Shown here piece after piece: positions 61,865-64,000 of a DNA stretch of 64,000 nucleotides (within the stretch, counting starts at the first letter, position 1; each line of letters begins with the position of its first letter). The notes below the pieces were generated by a model. It had not been told where the DNA came from, ran no database searches, and saw only the letters and a list, made by a program, of their open reading frames with translations. The translations under genes were made by a program, and so were the position numbers. Source of the DNA: Tissierella sp. P1 (GTDB lineage: Bacteria > Bacillota > Clostridia > Tissierellales > Tissierellaceae); the NCBI RefSeq assembly GCF_002266425.1, contig NZ_NPMN01000012.1, forward strand, positions 1-64,000, in the 5' to 3' direction.

Positions 61865-63632
61865 TGAAAGAGTAAAGAAATTAAGAGATTTAATGAAAGA
61901 TAGAGGTATTAATGCCTATATCGTAAACACTGCAGATCCTCATCAATCTGAATATGTGGCTGACCACTATAAGGGAAGAGTATGGATATCAGGATTTACA
62001 GGTTCAGCTGGTACTGTAGTCATTACCCAAGAAGAAGCAATTCTTTGGACAGATGGCAGATATTTTATTCAAGCAGAAAGGCAATTAGAGGGTAGTGAAT
62101 ATAAATTATTTAAAATAGCAATACCTGGATTTCCTACTTATACAGAATGGTTAAAAGATAATCTAAAAGATGGAGATGTTCTTGGATTTGATGGTAAAGT
62201 ATTTCCACAATCCTCAGTTGAAAACTTGGAAAAAGAATTTAAGGAAAAAGATATTAAATTTGTTGATGAATATGACTTAGTGGGTGAGATTTGGGAGGAT
62301 AGACCTAAGTTACCTAATGGGAAAGCATTCATACACCAATTAAAATATACAGGTAAAACTGGTAAAGAGAAAATTGAAGAAATAAGATCTGAGATGAAAA
62401 AGCACAATGCGGACTATTTTCTTATAGCAAGTCTAGATGATATAGCTTGGACTTACAATATAAGGGGGAAGGATGTAATAAACAATCCTGTTGTAATCTC
62501 ATATGCTTTAATTTCAATGAATAAGTCTTATTTATTTGTAGATAAGGAAAAGATAAATCTTGAGGTAGAATCTTTCTTAAATGAGAATGGAGTTGAAATT
62601 GCTACATATGAAGAAGTAGTCCATTATGTAGAAGAAATAGATAAGAAATCGAGAGTATATGTAGATAAGAATAGAGTTAACAGATGGATATATAAAGCCA
62701 TACCATCTGAATGTAAAATAATAGATGGTATGGATATTACCACAAAACTAAAGGGAATTAAAAATTCTATTGAGATTGAAAATCAAAGAAATGCTTATAT
62801 AAAAGATGGAGTTGCATTAGTTAGGTTTTTGTATTGGCTAGATAAAAATATAGGCAAAATACCTATTACTGAAATGTCAGCACAGGAAAGATTACTAGAG
62901 TTTAGAAAAGAACAAGAAGGATTTATTGAACCAAGTTTTAATACTATTTCAGCATACAAGGCAAATGCAGCCATGATGCACTATTCTGCTAGTGAAGATT
63001 CTAATGCAGAAATTAAAAAAGAAGGTCTATATTTAGTTGACTCTGGTGGACAGTATCTGGATGGAACTACTGATATTACTAGAACAGTAGTTATGGGGCC
63101 TATAACTGCAGAGGAAAAAAGAGATTTCACTTTAACTCTAAAAGGGCATATTAATTTAGGGAATGCAAGATTCCTTTATGGTGCAACAGGACATAGTCTT
63201 GATGTATTGGCTAGATATCCATTATGGCAGGAAGGTATTGACTATAAATGTGGTACTGGTCATGGTATAGGATATTTGTTAGGAGTACATGAAGGTCCTC
63301 ATAGAATAGCTATGGTAGCAAATACAGTTGTACTGAAAAAGGGTATGATTGCAAGTATAGAACCAGGTGTATATAAAGCAGGAAGTCATGGAATAAGAAT
63401 AGAAAATATAGTTGTAGTACAGGAAGATATAAAAACTGATTCAGGTCAGTTTATGAAGTTTGAAATATTATCATTTGTTCCAATAGATATAGAAGCGATA
63501 GATGTAAATCTATTATCTGAAGAGGAAAGAAGTTGGGTGAATGAATATCACAAAGAGGTGTTTGATAAACTTTCTCCTTATTTAAATGAAGAAGAAAAAG
63601 CTTGGTTGAGAGAGGAAACTAGAAGTATATAA
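61854..63632 (+). CDS. Xaa-Pro aminopeptidase (aminopeptidase P family, M24B)
   Basis: The 592-residue cytoplasmic enzyme removes N-terminal residues ahead of proline. The start is ATG 61854 after AGGAGGGG. It is of the long, three-domain type: two creatinase-like N domains ('WISGFTGSAGTVVI', 'WTDGRYFIQAERQLEGSEY', and 'LDDIAWTYNIRGKD') and a pita-bread catalytic domain (~310-560). Metal ligands lie in 'LVDSGGQYLDGTTDITRTV' (two Asp), 'GTGHGIGYLLGVHEGP' (His), 'MIASIEPGVYKAG' (Glu) and 'GIRIENIV' (Glu). It suits peptide use alongside the dpp importer. Confidence 0.95.
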   Translation: MKINERVKKLRDLMKDRGINAYIVNTADPHQSEYVADHYKGRVWISGFTGSAGTVVITQEEAILWTDGRYFIQAERQLEGSEYKLFKIAIPGFPTYTEWLKDNLKDGDVLGFDGKVFPQSSVENLEKEFKEKDIKFVDEYDLVGEIWEDRPKLPNGKAFIHQLKYTGKTGKEKIEEIRSEMKKHNADYFLIASLDDIAWTYNIRGKDVINNPVVISYALISMNKSYLFVDKEKINLEVESFLNENGVEIATYEEVVHYVEEIDKKSRVYVDKNRVNRWIYKAIPSECKIIDGMDITTKLKGIKNSIEIENQRNAYIKDGVALVRFLYWLDKNIGKIPITEMSAQERLLEFRKEQEGFIEPSFNTISAYKANAAMMHYSASEDSNAEIKKEGLYLVDSGGQYLDGTTDITRTVVMGPITAEEKRDFTLTLKGHINLGNARFLYGATGHSLDVLARYPLWQEGIDYKCGTGHGIGYLLGVHEGPHRIAMVANTVVLKKGMIASIEPGVYKAGSHGIRIENIVVVQEDIKTDSGQFMKFEILSFVPIDIEAIDVNLLSEEERSWVNEYHKEVFDKLSPYLNEEEKAWLREETRSI

Positions 63633-63645
63633 GTTATGATGAATT

Positions 63646-63694
63646 AGAATAAGTATAACTTTCGGTGCCAGGCACCAAAGGTTATACTTATTCT
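63646..63694 (+). terminator. Long hairpin with GGTGCCAGGCACC core
   Basis: AGAATAAGTATAAC (63646-63659) pairs exactly with the 3' end (63681-63694), and the inner part continues with TTT, one mismatch and GGTGCC/GGCACC, giving about 23 of 24 possible pairs. The GGTGCCAGGCACC core is a palindrome I have seen dispersed in many bacterial genomes. It lies after the aminopeptidase stop, but no T run follows. Confidence 0.65.
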
Positions 63695-63802
63695 ATTCAT
63701 GGTTTTGAATAGGTGAAATATGGGTATAAGAAGTAAAGGAATTTTGTTTTTTAAATATTAATTGGAGTTATTAATACATATTAGAATTAGGGGGAAATGA
63801 GA

Positions 63803-64000
63803 ATGAACGTGACAAAAGTTAGTGATGATACCTATTTACTTTCAGTAAATGTGGAAAATATATTATTTGAAGGATTATGGGAAATACCAAATGGAGTTGC
63901 ATTAAATTCTTATATAATTAAAGGGGAAAAAACTGCAATTATAGATGGAGTTTGTGGTTGGGATGGAGTTCCTGAATCATTATTTGCTCTTTTAGATAAG
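63803..64000 (+). CDS. Flavodiiron (FprA-type) protein, N-terminal fragment
   Basis: Sixty-six codons are visible before the window ends. The start ATG 63803 follows GGGGGAAATGAG. The sequence opens 'VTKVSDDTYLLSVNVEN', then 'LWEIPNGVALNSYIIKGEKT' and 'IIDGVCGWDGVPESLFALL', the beginning of the beta-lactamase-like domain of A-type flavoproteins, which reduce oxygen or nitric oxide to protect anaerobes. The di-iron ligands and flavodoxin domain lie beyond the edge, so another MBL-fold protein cannot be fully excluded. Confidence 0.75.
   Translation, partial: MNVTKVSDDTYLLSVNVENILFEGLWEIPNGVALNSYIIKGEKTAIIDGVCGWDGVPESLFALLDK

Noticed and set aside
1-64000. CRISPR arrays, tRNA or rRNA genes, prophage or transposase genes
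   Set aside because: No regularly spaced repeats, no cloverleaf or rRNA-like stretches and no integrase or transposase motifs were noticed on reading either strand. A tRNAscan or CRISPR search would be decisive.

Overview
The window is AT-rich, densely packed DNA from a low-GC, Gram-positive, anaerobic Firmicute, most likely a spore-forming, amino-acid-fermenting member of the Clostridia or Tissierellia. The signs are strong AGGAGG-type ribosome sites, UUG and GUG starts, SAM-I riboswitches, an NfnAB-type ferredoxin:NADP oxidoreductase, an iron-sulfur serine dehydratase in two subunits, a CotH kinase, and a flavodiiron protein at the right edge. I see no rRNA, tRNA, CRISPR array, prophage or intact insertion sequence. 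The window is chromosomal in character, and the first and last genes are cut by its edges.

Layout. 1-3.9 kb: end of a class V aminotransferase, an IclR regulator, a YitT membrane protein, thiol peroxidase and a tiny zinc-ribbon protein. 3.9-9.7 kb: a two-component system followed by a VTC-domain / DUF4956 / CotH cluster. 9.8-15.4 kb: phosphoglucomutase, NfnAB and a MATE transporter. 15.4-24.8 kb (minus strand): a cis-prenyltransferase paralogue, serine dehydratase beta and alpha, a 1604-residue multidomain protein, a lactate/malate-dehydrogenase-like protein and an FMN-reductase-like protein. From sdaAB onward these genes overlap or lie within 15 bases of each other. 25-30.6 kb: a lipoprotein, a second two-component system and a secreted, membrane-anchored amidohydrolase. 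30.7-36.7 kb: a methionine block with two tandem SAM-I riboswitches, metY, metF, a separate MetH reactivation domain and metH. 37.4-42.9 kb: MBL hydrolase, alcohol dehydrogenase, a degenerate PfkB protein, isochorismatase, a HExxH protein and a DUF3298 protein. 43-48.6 kb: a YhaO/YhaN-type nuclease-ATPase pair, a phosphoesterase, NagB and a CYTH protein. 48.7-55 kb: TldD/TldE flanked by two odd small hydrophobic proteins, a DUF378 protein and PEP synthase. 55-64 kb: a dipeptide ABC importer operon, an EutH-like transporter, aminopeptidase P and a partial flavodiiron protein.

How the genes fit together. Peptide import (dpp genes) and aminopeptidase P feed amino-acid catabolism. Serine dehydratase makes pyruvate, and PEP synthase and phosphoglucomutase open gluconeogenic routes. 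NfnAB balances NADH, NADPH and ferredoxin. Sulfur and one-carbon metabolism (metY, metF, metH) stand next to each other, with SAM-sensing control visible ahead of metY.

The most interesting locus is the 1604-residue protein and its partners (15435-22560). It joins an HD phosphohydrolase domain, a helical-repeat region, a NadD-like nucleotidyltransferase and a phosphoribosyltransferase in one chain. It is translationally coupled to serine dehydratase upstream and sits 14 bases ahead of a dehydrogenase/flavoprotein pair. Its function is unknown to me. A caution: five genes (DUF4956, phosphoglucomutase, the YhaN-like ATPase, nagB, tldD) are each broken by a single-base change in a homopolymer, which looks more like uncorrected sequencing error than real gene decay.
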